DNA of 64,000 nt from Paraburkholderia sacchari (GTDB lineage: Bacteria > Pseudomonadota > Gammaproteobacteria > Burkholderiales > Burkholderiaceae), in the NCBI RefSeq assembly GCF_000785435.2, contig NZ_JTDB02000011.1:25226-89225 (forward strand), in the 5' to 3' direction. Position numbers and translations under genes: made by a program. This document shows positions 24,957-33,544 of this stretch, in pieces. Each line of letters opens with the position of its first letter. Position 1 is the first letter of the stretch. The notes beneath the pieces were generated by a model. It was not told where the DNA came from. It searched no databases and saw only the letters and a list, made by a program, of their open reading frames with translations.

Positions 24957-26141
24957 ATGTCAGCAACCGTCCCTGCGGCGTTTCCCTTCATCCTGGTCAA
25001 CATCGATACGTCCGCGCTGATGCCCATCGCGCAGCGCTCGCCCGGCGTGATCGCCATCGTTGGCAAGACCCCCGCCGGCGCAGACGGCGGCGATGCGGCA
25101 TTCGACATGCCGACCGTCGTGGACACGGCATCCGATGTGTCCCAGCACTTCGCGAAGGTCAATGGCGACGGCAGCGTGGCCGACACGACGCTGTCGACCT
25201 CGCTCAAGCTCGCGATGCTGCAAAGCCCGACGCCGTCGAAGGTATACGGCGTCAAGGTGAACGGCAACGACTACGCCGGCGCGCTGGCGTCGCTAGAAGC
25301 CGCGGACGACGTGGACTTCGTCTGCCTCGCGAACGAAACCGACGTGGGCGTGCCCGCCGCCGGCGGCAATCCGCCGACTAACCTGCTCGCGCTCAAGGCG
25401 CATGTCGAGACCATGTCGTCGCAAGGCCAGAAGCGGCTCGGCGTGGCGATGGTCAACCCGGCGACCGCGAAGTCGCCCACTTACGTTCACGACATCGACG
25501 CCACGGCCACGCCGCTCAAGAGCGACTCCAGCCGCATGGTGCTGGTGGCCGCGCGCGGCGCGGCGGTCGACGTCGCCGCGGCCGCCACCGGCGCAATCGC
25601 CGGCTATGCGCCGCAGGTCTCGATGGTGCTCAAGCAGGTGCGCGGTGTCAGCGTGCCGACCGCCAGCCAGTACGGGCCGAGCGAAATCAAAGGCCTCTCG
25701 GAGGCCGGCATCGTGCCGATCATCCAACCTTCGCTGATCGTCGGCGGCGGCTTCTACTTTGGCGAGGGCCGCTGCTACACAACCGACGCGAGCCTGCTCT
25801 ACATCGACATCGTACGCGTGCTCGACGACATCGATTTCCGGCTCAAGGCGGGCCTGATCGGACTGATCGGCGACTCGCGCATCACCAAGGCGGGCCTCAC
25901 GCAGGTCAAGGTGCGCATCGACGCGATTCTCGGGCCGCTCGTCAACGCCGCCGTGATTGACGACTACTCGACCACGATTCCGGTGTTGAACATCCTCATG
26001 ACGCCCGAGTCGGCCTGGAGCGCGACGGACAGCGCACTGGTCGTGACCGCGCGCGCGAACCGGACCGTCGACGTGTTTGTGTCGATCACCTACGGTCCGG
26101 CGGTGCACCAGCTTCGCGTCACGCTGGCGCCGAGTTTTTGA
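24957..26141 (+). CDS. Contractile tail sheath protein
   Basis: This 394-residue protein is a phage-type tail sheath subunit, which polymerises around the tube and contracts to drive it into a target. The N terminus SPGVIAIVGKTPAGA, the segment GAIAGYAPQVSMVLKQVRGV and the C-terminal domain with LYIDIVRVLDDIDFRLK and VNAAVIDDYS are typical of the P2 FI/Afp sheath superfamily. Length is near that of P2 FI. A strong AAGGAG precedes ATG 24957. Only one sheath gene is present, unlike Afp/PVC with three. Confidence 0.88.
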   Translation: MSATVPAAFPFILVNIDTSALMPIAQRSPGVIAIVGKTPAGADGGDAAFDMPTVVDTASDVSQHFAKVNGDGSVADTTLSTSLKLAMLQSPTPSKVYGVKVNGNDYAGALASLEAADDVDFVCLANETDVGVPAAGGNPPTNLLALKAHVETMSSQGQKRLGVAMVNPATAKSPTYVHDIDATATPLKSDSSRMVLVAARGAAVDVAAAATGAIAGYAPQVSMVLKQVRGVSVPTASQYGPSEIKGLSEAGIVPIIQPSLIVGGGFYFGEGRCYTTDASLLYIDIVRVLDDIDFRLKAGLIGLIGDSRITKAGLTQVKVRIDAILGPLVNAAVIDDYSTTIPVLNILMTPESAWSATDSALVVTARANRTVDVFVSITYGPAVHQLRVTLAPSF

Positions 26142-26186
26142 CCGACCGCTTCCCATCCGCGCTTCCTATACGAAGAGGAGCCCAAC

Positions 26187-26621
26187 ATGCCCGACTGGAA
26201 CACCCGGCTGGCCGTGTCCTATACGGCGAACAACCAGACCCGTACGATCACGCCGATCGATTCGTTCACGCCCACCTTCACGCTCACCGCGGAGCCGCTG
26301 CACTCGATCGAGCATACGCACATCGGCGTGATCTATTCGCCGCAGTCGATGACGTTCTCGATGACGGTGAAGGCCATCGGCACGGTTGCCGCGGAGCTCA
26401 CCACGCTGGCGATCAAACGCACGCCGTTCGACGTCACGCTGCAGGAATCGATGAACGGCAACGACTGGGCGTACGCATCGGTGGTGATGAGCAACTGCGT
26501 CATCACGAGCGCGGTGCCTTCCACCGCAACCGTGACGGGCGCGCCCACGGCGACGTTCTCCGGCTTCTGTCTTGGCGCGGCCGAGACAGACAAGAGCAAC
26601 GCCACCGCGACGCTGCCCTAG
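26187..26621 (+). CDS. Tail tube protein
   Basis: This 144-residue, beta-rich protein directly follows the sheath and has the size and position of a tail tube subunit (P2 FII, Afp1/5, Hcp fold). Most of the sequence is alternating Thr/Val/Ser strands (TRTITPIDSFTPTFTLTAE). The tube forms the inner channel through which cargo passes. The start has GAGGAG. Sequence alone does not show a decisive motif, so the call rests on fold type, length and synteny. Confidence 0.72.
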   Translation: MPDWNTRLAVSYTANNQTRTITPIDSFTPTFTLTAEPLHSIEHTHIGVIYSPQSMTFSMTVKAIGTVAAELTTLAIKRTPFDVTLQESMNGNDWAYASVVMSNCVITSAVPSTATVTGAPTATFSGFCLGAAETDKSNATATLP

Positions 26622-26642
26622 CCCCGCCCGGAGCAACCCATC

Positions 26643-26876
26643 ATGCCCAACGGACACGACACGCCAGATCCGACCTCGGGAACGCTCGTGCACGACGGCC
26701 ATTCGATCGGCTGGTCGCTCGGTTCCGAAGCGGACGAGGCGAGCGGCAGCGGCCCGCCGGAGGTGCACTACCACTTCCCGGTGGAGATCGAGGTCCGCAA
26801 CACGGTGGCGGCCGTCGACGAGGACCGCCTGATTCACGCCACGCTGGAACGGCTCGCCCGCGAGCTGACCGGCTGA
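26643..26876 (+). CDS. Small protein in the tail-chaperone position
   Basis: This 77-residue acidic protein is not recognised. Its C-terminal half (VEIEVRNTVAAVDEDRLIHATLERLARELTG region) predicts a strand followed by an amphipathic helix. GGAG lies upstream of ATG 26643. It sits between tube and the very long gene, where contractile phages encode the tail assembly chaperones that hold the tape-measure protein (P2 E/E'). No slippery frameshift site or overlapping longer frame was evident, so this role is inferred from position only. Confidence 0.6.
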   Translation: MPNGHDTPDPTSGTLVHDGHSIGWSLGSEADEASGSGPPEVHYHFPVEIEVRNTVAAVDEDRLIHATLERLARELTG

Positions 26877-26895
26877 TACCCGCTTCTTTGCGCGT

Positions 26896-29800
26896 ATGCG
26901 GATCAACGTCAACATCCCGGTGCGTTTGTCTGTGGACCTCGATGCGATCGAGCATCGCCCGGCCGACCTCGACGCCGCGCTCGCGGCGGCGATGGCGCGC
27001 GCAATGCGGCGCTCGTCGGCGGCAACGGCGCGCTCCGGGGATCCTTCGGCCATCGTCGTGCACGACCCGACTTTCCTGTGGCGCGGCGCGAACCTGCGCA
27101 GCGTCCCGGCCGAAACCCGTCAGGATACCGAAGCGCGCCTCGCGCGCGTGATCCAGCGCTCGGCGCGCACGCAGGCGACAACCTCAGCCACGACGGCAAC
27201 GGGCGCGCGCTTGCGCCGGCGGCCGTGGCGCGGCTGGCAAACGCTGACAAGCATTAATTTTCACGCCAAGGTCGGCGAATACCTCGCGTTCCTCGACACC
27301 TCCATCCACGACCGCACTGCCGATTACGCCACGCTCTACGCGGACTACGAGGAGCAGCTGAAATGGGTCTCGCTGTGGGTCGTGCGGGTCGACCGTCCGT
27401 ACCGGCGCGACGATCTCTCGGCGGAACTGTCCGCTCGCGCGTTGGAGCTGAGCCGTGCGCACCCCGGACGCGAAGACGGGTTCTGGGTGATCAACCTGTC
27501 CGAGCGAGACCGGCAGCGCGTGATCGAACTCGATCAAGACAATCTCGTTGCGGGCGCCACACCCGACCTGAGAAGCAACGGCCGCTACCTCAGAATCTAC
27601 GGCGGCGAGGTCTATCTGATGCCCGGCGCGCAGGTCATCTTCACGATGATGGTCCTGCCGACCATCTCTCTGGAGACCTATGCGCGGCCCGGCACGCCGG
27701 TCGACGTCGAGGTCCGCAACCGCGACCTGGAGTTCCTCGTCTACCAGGACGGGTTTCGCGATGCGCTGGGCGTGTCATGGCCCGACTTCATCGCCGCGAT
27801 GGGCGACGAAACGACGACACTGCACGTGGCACCGGTCGAAGTCACCGCGCCGGTGCTTCCGCCGACGCTGCAGCAGCTCGTCGAGATGCGCGACGCGCTG
27901 CCGCCCGCCGGCTCGCTCGCCTACCGCAAGCGCGACCTCCGCCTGCTCAACCAGGACACCCTGGACACGCTGCCTGACGTTGTGCGCACAACCGTCACGC
28001 CGTTGACGACCCCGGCCACGCTGGCGCTCGATGCGGACAGCCGCTGGGGCCGCTGGCGAGTCGGCTGGCGCGGCGCGCTGCTGTCCGCGACCTTCGCGCT
28101 GAGCGAGGACCAGCAGTTCGCGGTCGGCCATCGTGCGCGGGCCGAGCAGATCGCGGAGGCCATCGTCGCGCTGCTCGGCAGCTATCCGCAAGGCGATTCG
28201 CTGGCTGAAATCCCGTGGTGGAGCAGACTCGACGCGCTCTGCACCAGCGACCTCGGGGCGCGCGCCAGCGGGGCCGGGCGCCTCACGATGTTCGACCTCA
28301 TCATGGAGGCGCTAGAGCGGCGTGAAGGCGGCCGGTGGTTCGATGCGCTGCTGGACAAAATGGCGAGCACGCGCGGCGACGCCGCCCTGCATTTCATCCA
28401 GGCGGCCACGACGTCGGCGCGCTACAACGCGCATCCGCGCATCAGCCAGATGCGCAGCGACTACAACAACGCAACGCGCGCGGCGCTCAGGAACGCCTAC
28501 TTCCCCGATACCGGCGCGATGTGGCTGTTCCACGACGCCGAGCGGCGCGTGGCACGCAACGGCGTGGTCGCCGACGCGTACGCCGACTATGCATCGCACG
28601 CGCGCGTGAAGCACCTGCGCGAAGAACGGCGCGCCGAGTTCGACGCCGCGCTGGAGACCGCGGCCAATCAACTGCTCGCGGACATCATGGCCGGCCGGGT
28701 TGCGAAGGACTTCAACAACCAGGAGTTCGCGAACGAAGCGATCAACCGCGCGGTAGCCGCAATCCACCTCTCGAACGACGACTTCGAAACCGTCACCCAG
28801 ATCACGTCATTGCGCGTGACCGCGATCGAGTTTGTCGTCGACCGCGGCATCGAGCGCTACAACGTGACCTTCAACATGGTCCAGAAGATCGAAGGCGAAG
28901 CGAACTGGACCGATCTTCCCGGCACGAGCCGCACGTCCACGGAACTCGAATTCGAGTGGCTCCTGTTCGGCTGGGATCTGGGCCGCATGGGCGACCGCCT
29001 GGAGACGGTCGGGCTCGTGATCGGCGGCATCGCGGTGATTGCCGTCGCGTGGGAAGCCGGCATCGTCACCGCGCTGGTCGAGGCGGCCGGCGGCACGGGG
29101 GCCGTGCTGACCTCGGTGGTCGTCTCGGAGATCCTCTATCTCGCGACCGCGAAGCACTACAGCCTCGAAGGCTTCGTGATGGCGGCGATCGACGGCTATC
29201 TGTTCGCGCTGACCTTCCGCTTCGCGGGCATCGGCGGGCGCGCGATCGCACTGCGCATCGGGCGCGCGACGATGCCGCAAATCGTCGGCGGCTGGGTCGC
29301 GGAACGGCTGTTCGTGGGCATCGTCGGCGGGTCGCTCGGCGGCGGCGCAGTGGTGTTCTCGCATGGCCTCGCCGACAGCCTGCTGCACGATGGGCCGGGG
29401 CCGAGCCTCGGCCAATACGTGCGCGGCATGACGATGGGCGCCGTGTTCGGGCTGTTCGGCGAGTTCGTGATCGGCCCGGCGCTGCAGGGCGCGTTCCGGG
29501 TCGGCGGGCAAACCGTGCTGAACACCGCCGACGAGGCCATCGCCGTGATCCGTCGATCAGGCGTCTCGCCGGCCCGCTACGCGGCCGAGATCTCGCAGGC
29601 GCTGTCTGCGATCCGCCAGCGTCTCGCGACCTTCCTCGAAGAGTCGAGCGTCCAGACGATCATCACCGGCCTGCGCGAGCGCATGGCGACGCTCGGCGAA
29701 GGGCTGAGCCTCGGCAGCATCGGGCGGCGCTTCGAGTTCTCGATGTTCCGCCGGGTGTTCGAACTCGCCGACATCGGCATGGGTCCAGTCGAGACCGACG

Positions 29801-31653
29801 GGCTCGAACGGCTGTTGTCGACGACCGAGTCCGGCGCGGCGCGCATGTCGCAGGAGGAACTGCTGGCGTTCCTGAACCGGGTGGCGGTCGACAAAGGCCG
29901 CGCGCAGAAACTGCTGAACGCGCTCGGGCGGCTTACCGACGAACGCGCGGGTGCGCTGATCGGCGGCGGGCAGCTCGACGGTCTGGCGTCGTCGCCTAAT
30001 CTGCTGCATCACCTGACGGCTGGCGACATCAACCGCATCTGGGACGTGCTCGCCGGTCCGTCGTTCCGGCTTTCGGCCGCCGATTGCGAGGCCTTCCTCG
30101 GCCGGCTCGCGCCCTTTGCCGACGAACAGCAGATCGCGGCGCTGGAAATACTTCGTCGTCCGGAGCAACTCGTAACGCCGGAAGGCGTCGCTCAGGCGCT
30201 CGAAAAAGGCGGCTTGAATGCTGGCGTTGGCGAGGGACTCGACCGCCTGTACGGCGCGCTGGAGTCGGCGGCGGCCGATACATTGATGCGCGCGATCCCG
30301 GCCGCCGATGCGCCCGGCTACCTACGCTGGCTCGGCGCGCAGCGCCAGGAAATCGTCAACCAGCTTGCGCAGGACGGTTTTCTCGAACCGTTGGCGAGCG
30401 CGCCGCACGCGCTCGATTTCATCGGCCGCAACGGGCTTGACTCGTTCCGCACGCTCGCGGCCGCGCATGGCCCGTTCGGCGCCACGATTGCCGAGGCGGT
30501 GGCCGGTCTCGATGCCTTCGCAGGAGCGCTGCGCGCCTTCTCGCAAGACCAGCAGGATCTCGCGGTCGCCACGCTGCTGCGGGCCGGCAACCGGGTTCCG
30601 CCGGACTCGCTGCTGTTCGTGTTGCAGCAGCATCTGACGCTCGACGCGGAACTCCAGCGCGCGCTCGACAACGTCTACGTCGAACGCTCGGGCATGACCG
30701 TGCAGGAATTCCAGCGGCTCACGGGCGCGCGCTTCGACGCGGCGCTGCGCGGGTTGTATCGGGACGACCTGCCGTACTGGAACGAACTGGGACACGCCGA
30801 GGCCATCATACGTCATGACGAAGTGATGGAAATGCTGCGCCAGCGCGCCAATCGCACGCCTTTCCGGAACTTCGTGGGCCGCTACCCGGGCCACGAAGGC
30901 GCGGCGATCGACGCGCTCGGCCGGCTCCTCGCGCGCGTGCGCGCGCTGAGCGGCGGCACCCTGCAGCGCTTCGAGATGACCGACCTGATCCAGGCGCTCC
31001 AGTCGGTGACGACACGCGGACCGACGCCGATCGCCGAAATCGACCAGATCGCCGCCGATATCGGCCAGTCGGGATTCCCGACCCGCACGGTCGGCGCCGG
31101 GGCCAGGGCCACGACCTTCCCGTCCGCGGCTGAGGAAGCGCGCGCGTATGTGAGGCTGCTGGGCGACAACGTCTCGCCGGCTCAGGCGCAAACCATGCTG
31201 ACGCTGCCTGCCGATGTCAATGTGGCTAGCGTGGAAGTGGCCGGTGAAGGCGAGAGAGGTCCGGACGTCCTGCTCACGACCGACACCGGGCAAACCATCG
31301 GCCGCGAGTCGGTGGCCACGCGCATTCCCACGGTCGACCGTGCCGATCCGCTCAGTTCGCTTCAGCGGAACTTGAATAGCGCCAGTCTCAGCCACAAGAT
31401 CGACGAATACGCCGCCGGCGGCATCTATGCCAGGCGCGGGGGGATTCGCTGGTTGCGCAGGGAGATCGACGTGCGCATCGACCCATCTGTGGATAGCTTC
31501 TCCTATGACGCTCTGCTCGCGCAAATGCAGGCGGACGGCTCGCTCGCGCCGTTTCTGGACCGCGTGATCCGCGATAACGCGGGCTGGACGAATATCAGCC
31601 GGATTCGCTTCTACAATTCGCAGGGCGCCTTGGTTCACACCTGGACACCCTGA
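26896..31653 (+). CDS. 1585-residue protein in tape-measure position with hydrophobic core and toxin-like C terminus
   Basis: This is the largest gene of the window. Residues 1-690 are mostly helical. About 698-862 form a strongly hydrophobic, Gly/Ala-rich stretch with several possible membrane segments (VIGGIAVIAVAWEAGIVTAL). Residues 880-1440 are again helical and charged. The last 130 residues change in character to alternating strands and helices (GPDVLLTTDT near 1455, a helix near 1485-1508, EIDVRID near 1523), resembling small nuclease-type toxin domains. Position after tube and small protein matches the phage tape measure, which fills the tube and often has hydrophobic segments. It may combine a length ruler and an effector, or be a dedicated cargo toxin. 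No family was recognised. The ribosome binding site is weak. Confidence 0.7.
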   Translation: MRINVNIPVRLSVDLDAIEHRPADLDAALAAAMARAMRRSSAATARSGDPSAIVVHDPTFLWRGANLRSVPAETRQDTEARLARVIQRSARTQATTSATTATGARLRRRPWRGWQTLTSINFHAKVGEYLAFLDTSIHDRTADYATLYADYEEQLKWVSLWVVRVDRPYRRDDLSAELSARALELSRAHPGREDGFWVINLSERDRQRVIELDQDNLVAGATPDLRSNGRYLRIYGGEVYLMPGAQVIFTMMVLPTISLETYARPGTPVDVEVRNRDLEFLVYQDGFRDALGVSWPDFIAAMGDETTTLHVAPVEVTAPVLPPTLQQLVEMRDALPPAGSLAYRKRDLRLLNQDTLDTLPDVVRTTVTPLTTPATLALDADSRWGRWRVGWRGALLSATFALSEDQQFAVGHRARAEQIAEAIVALLGSYPQGDSLAEIPWWSRLDALCTSDLGARASGAGRLTMFDLIMEALERREGGRWFDALLDKMASTRGDAALHFIQAATTSARYNAHPRISQMRSDYNNATRAALRNAYFPDTGAMWLFHDAERRVARNGVVADAYADYASHARVKHLREERRAEFDAALETAANQLLADIMAGRVAKDFNNQEFANEAINRAVAAIHLSNDDFETVTQITSLRVTAIEFVVDRGIERYNVTFNMVQKIEGEANWTDLPGTSRTSTELEFEWLLFGWDLGRMGDRLETVGLVIGGIAVIAVAWEAGIVTALVEAAGGTGAVLTSVVVSEILYLATAKHYSLEGFVMAAIDGYLFALTFRFAGIGGRAIALRIGRATMPQIVGGWVAERLFVGIVGGSLGGGAVVFSHGLADSLLHDGPGPSLGQYVRGMTMGAVFGLFGEFVIGPALQGAFRVGGQTVLNTADEAIAVIRRSGVSPARYAAEISQALSAIRQRLATFLEESSVQTIITGLRERMATLGEGLSLGSIGRRFEFSMFRRVFELADIGMGPVETDGLERLLSTTESGAARMSQEELLAFLNRVAVDKGRAQKLLNALGRLTDERAGALIGGGQLDGLASSPNLLHHLTAGDINRIWDVLAGPSFRLSAADCEAFLGRLAPFADEQQIAALEILRRPEQLVTPEGVAQALEKGGLNAGVGEGLDRLYGALESAAADTLMRAIPAADAPGYLRWLGAQRQEIVNQLAQDGFLEPLASAPHALDFIGRNGLDSFRTLAAAHGPFGATIAEAVAGLDAFAGALRAFSQDQQDLAVATLLRAGNRVPPDSLLFVLQQHLTLDAELQRALDNVYVERSGMTVQEFQRLTGARFDAALRGLYRDDLPYWNELGHAEAIIRHDEVMEMLRQRANRTPFRNFVGRYPGHEGAAIDALGRLLARVRALSGGTLQRFEMTDLIQALQSVTTRGPTPIAEIDQIAADIGQSGFPTRTVGAGARATTFPSAAEEARAYVRLLGDNVSPAQAQTMLTLPADVNVASVEVAGEGERGPDVLLTTDTGQTIGRESVATRIPTVDRADPLSSLQRNLNSASLSHKIDEYAAGGIYARRGGIRWLRREIDVRIDPSVDSFSYDALLAQMQADGSLAPFLDRVIRDNAGWTNISRIRFYNSQGALVHTWTP

Positions 31654-31679
31654 CCGACGAAACCTTGCGGGACGAGACG

Positions 31680-32399
31680 ATGCACGCAATAGACCTGATA
31701 TTGGAGCTTCCATCGACAGGCGGTCCGGCCAGCGATCCGACCGGGATCCTCCGTCGCCTCGTGGAGCGCTGGTCCCCGGAGGTCTTTCTGCCGATGGAGT
31801 GCCGCGCGGCCGTTTCCGGGGAGCCGTTCTGCTGGCCGCCCTCCGCTTCGCCCGATCGCGACGCCGCCCCCTGGACCGGCGAGACGGTCGCGCAGTGGCC
31901 AGTCACGAAGCTTGACGGACATGCCGCAGTGACGCCTGACGTTTTCGATCGCCTTCCCGCCGGAGATCGCTATGCGGTGCAGTTGATCGGCGGCCTGCGC
32001 TTCGTCGAGCCGGACGTGTCTGCCGAGCCGGCCTGGTACGGCCGCGTCGCGGCTGTGGACACCGCCGGTCAGCCGCCGATTCTGCTCACGCTTGCCTACG
32101 TCAGCCTCCATTGGCAGGCGAACTGGCGCGAGATCCGCCTGCGCTTTCCGATGCTCGGCTACCCGCTGAGCGGCCAGCTCCCGCGCTTCGACGACGAAGG
32201 CAGGCCATCCGGCCAACAGCCGACGGACGTGGTGGAGCGCAACCGGCGTAGCGTAATCGAAGCGTTCTCTCACTGCGCGAGCGCCCTCGGTTTCGAGCCG
32301 GAGCAAGTGTCGTGGTCGGTGGAAACAGAAGAAGGCACGCCCGCGGCCGTGCACGAAGCGATCGCCGCGTTACTGCAAGAAGCAACCGGGAGGATATAG
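31680..32399 (+). CDS. Unrecognised 239-residue protein after the long gene (candidate immunity or chaperone)
   Basis: This soluble protein has no signal peptide or membrane segment and no family I know. It starts 26 bp after the 1585-residue protein ends, with the ATG at 31680 preferred over an in-frame TTG upstream, and its stop directly abuts the next ATG (TAGATG). Short acidic protein, same operon and position after a C-terminal toxin-like region are the usual features of an immunity protein or of an effector-loading chaperone. P2-like tail operons normally have no gene at this place between tape measure and gpU, which makes it noteworthy. The role is inference. Confidence 0.65.
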   Translation: MHAIDLILELPSTGGPASDPTGILRRLVERWSPEVFLPMECRAAVSGEPFCWPPSASPDRDAAPWTGETVAQWPVTKLDGHAAVTPDVFDRLPAGDRYAVQLIGGLRFVEPDVSAEPAWYGRVAAVDTAGQPPILLTLAYVSLHWQANWREIRLRFPMLGYPLSGQLPRFDDEGRPSGQQPTDVVERNRRSVIEAFSHCASALGFEPEQVSWSVETEEGTPAAVHEAIAALLQEATGRI

Positions 32400-32894
32400 A
32401 TGGCCTCCAGCTACCAGAACTACGCGAACATCCCGTCGGCGATCATCTCGGACGGCATCCTGCCGATTCCGATCTGGGCCGTCACGACGATGAAGCTCAC
32501 AGAGACCTACCACCTGCCGCCGATCGGCTCCACCGGCGCGCGGGCGATCGTGGGCGTGCACGACGACACTATCGACCTGACCGGCGTGCTGGTCGGCATG
32601 GAGCGTTTCGCGTGGAAGCTCGCGCTCGAAACGCTGGCCGAGTCGAGCAAGCGCGGCACGGCGCTCGGCTCGTTCACGGGCGGCAAGGTGTCGGGCCTGA
32701 TCCTGATCACCGCGATGACGATTCGCACCGACATGCAGATCCAGTCGCTGACCTTCACGGCCAGCACGACCAAACGCGAAGCGCTCGACGTGTCGATCCA
32801 GCTTGCCTACATGCCGCTGCCCGGCGCGCTCGGCAAGCTGCTCGATCTCGCGAGCGTCGGCGTGGGCGCACTGATGGACGTCGGAGGGAACTGA
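32400..32894 (+). CDS. gpU-like tail protein
   Basis: This 164-residue protein shows the pattern of phage P2 gpU and related tail proteins: HDDTIDLTGVL (compare GDDTITLSGVL in gpU as remembered), a following helix with an L-x-x-L-A-E-S-S-K-R-G segment, then a glycine-bearing hairpin and a closing strand EALDVSIQLAYMP. In P2, gpU lies directly after the tape measure gene, as here. GGGAGGA overlaps the end of the previous gene. It probably joins tube and baseplate or caps the tail. Confidence 0.65.
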   Translation: MASSYQNYANIPSAIISDGILPIPIWAVTTMKLTETYHLPPIGSTGARAIVGVHDDTIDLTGVLVGMERFAWKLALETLAESSKRGTALGSFTGGKVSGLILITAMTIRTDMQIQSLTFTASTTKREALDVSIQLAYMPLPGALGKLLDLASVGVGALMDVGGN

Positions 32895-32896
32895 CC

Positions 32897-33544
32897 ATGC
32901 CTGCGCCGCCCATCCCCGTCGACCGTTATCTGACGCCCGCCGACCCGCCGGCCGCCCCCGACGGCTTCGCGACGCTCGCGCAGAAAATCATGACCGGCAT
33001 TCCGCAGCCCATCACGCTCGACGCCGACTTCACCGCCGTGCTCGCGGTGCCCACCGGCCTTGGCGGCGAATGGCAACAGCCAGACCCGGCCGCCGTGGTG
33101 TCGGCCAGCACCGTGCAGACGGATCCATGCGATCCGGCCGCCAATCCTGCTGCGAGCGCGCCGGTCTGCAATGTCGAGCGCTCGACCGCGCGGCTGCTGA
33201 TCCAGCGCGGCGGCACCAACGTGGCGTCGATCCCGCTCACGGCCGGCGCGACGTTCAGCGTGCCCGCCGACGGCGGCGGCACAGCGGGACGTCTCGAAGT
33301 ATCGGTGCTGTCGTGGGATCTGCGCGCGGGCTCGATGATCGGCCCAGGCGACTACGGCTCGACGCTCACGCTCGCGTGGCGCCGCAACGACACGGGCGTG
33401 CAGACCTTCGGGCCGGTGCCGCTCAACCCCTTCCTGCGCCTGCGTCTGCCGCCGAGCATCACGATGCGCTCGGTGGTCAGCCTGAACCTCGCGCAGGCGC
33501 TCTACGACCGGCTGCGCATCACGATCCCGAGGGTCTTGCGATGA
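32897..33544 (+). CDS. Unrecognised hub/connector protein of the tail cluster
   Basis: This 215-residue protein starts at 32897 after GGAGGGAA. The first 60 residues are proline-rich, the rest is predicted beta-rich, and the end NLAQALYDRLRITIPRVLR is helical. It occupies the place where P2 has gpX and Afp-like systems have the LysM protein Afp7, but no LysM repeat was seen. The stop overlaps the spike start by 4 bp, indicating coupling with the spike gene. A role in linking tube and spike is inferred from context. Confidence 0.65.
   Translation: MPAPPIPVDRYLTPADPPAAPDGFATLAQKIMTGIPQPITLDADFTAVLAVPTGLGGEWQQPDPAAVVSASTVQTDPCDPAANPAASAPVCNVERSTARLLIQRGGTNVASIPLTAGATFSVPADGGGTAGRLEVSVLSWDLRAGSMIGPGDYGSTLTLAWRRNDTGVQTFGPVPLNPFLRLRLPPSITMRSVVSLNLAQALYDRLRITIPRVLR

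Noticed and set aside
28335..29999. Plus-strand 554-codon frame inside the 1585-residue gene
   Set aside because: It is an alternative frame dominated by Arg, Gly and Ala, without start signal or domain; the long frame is the coding one.
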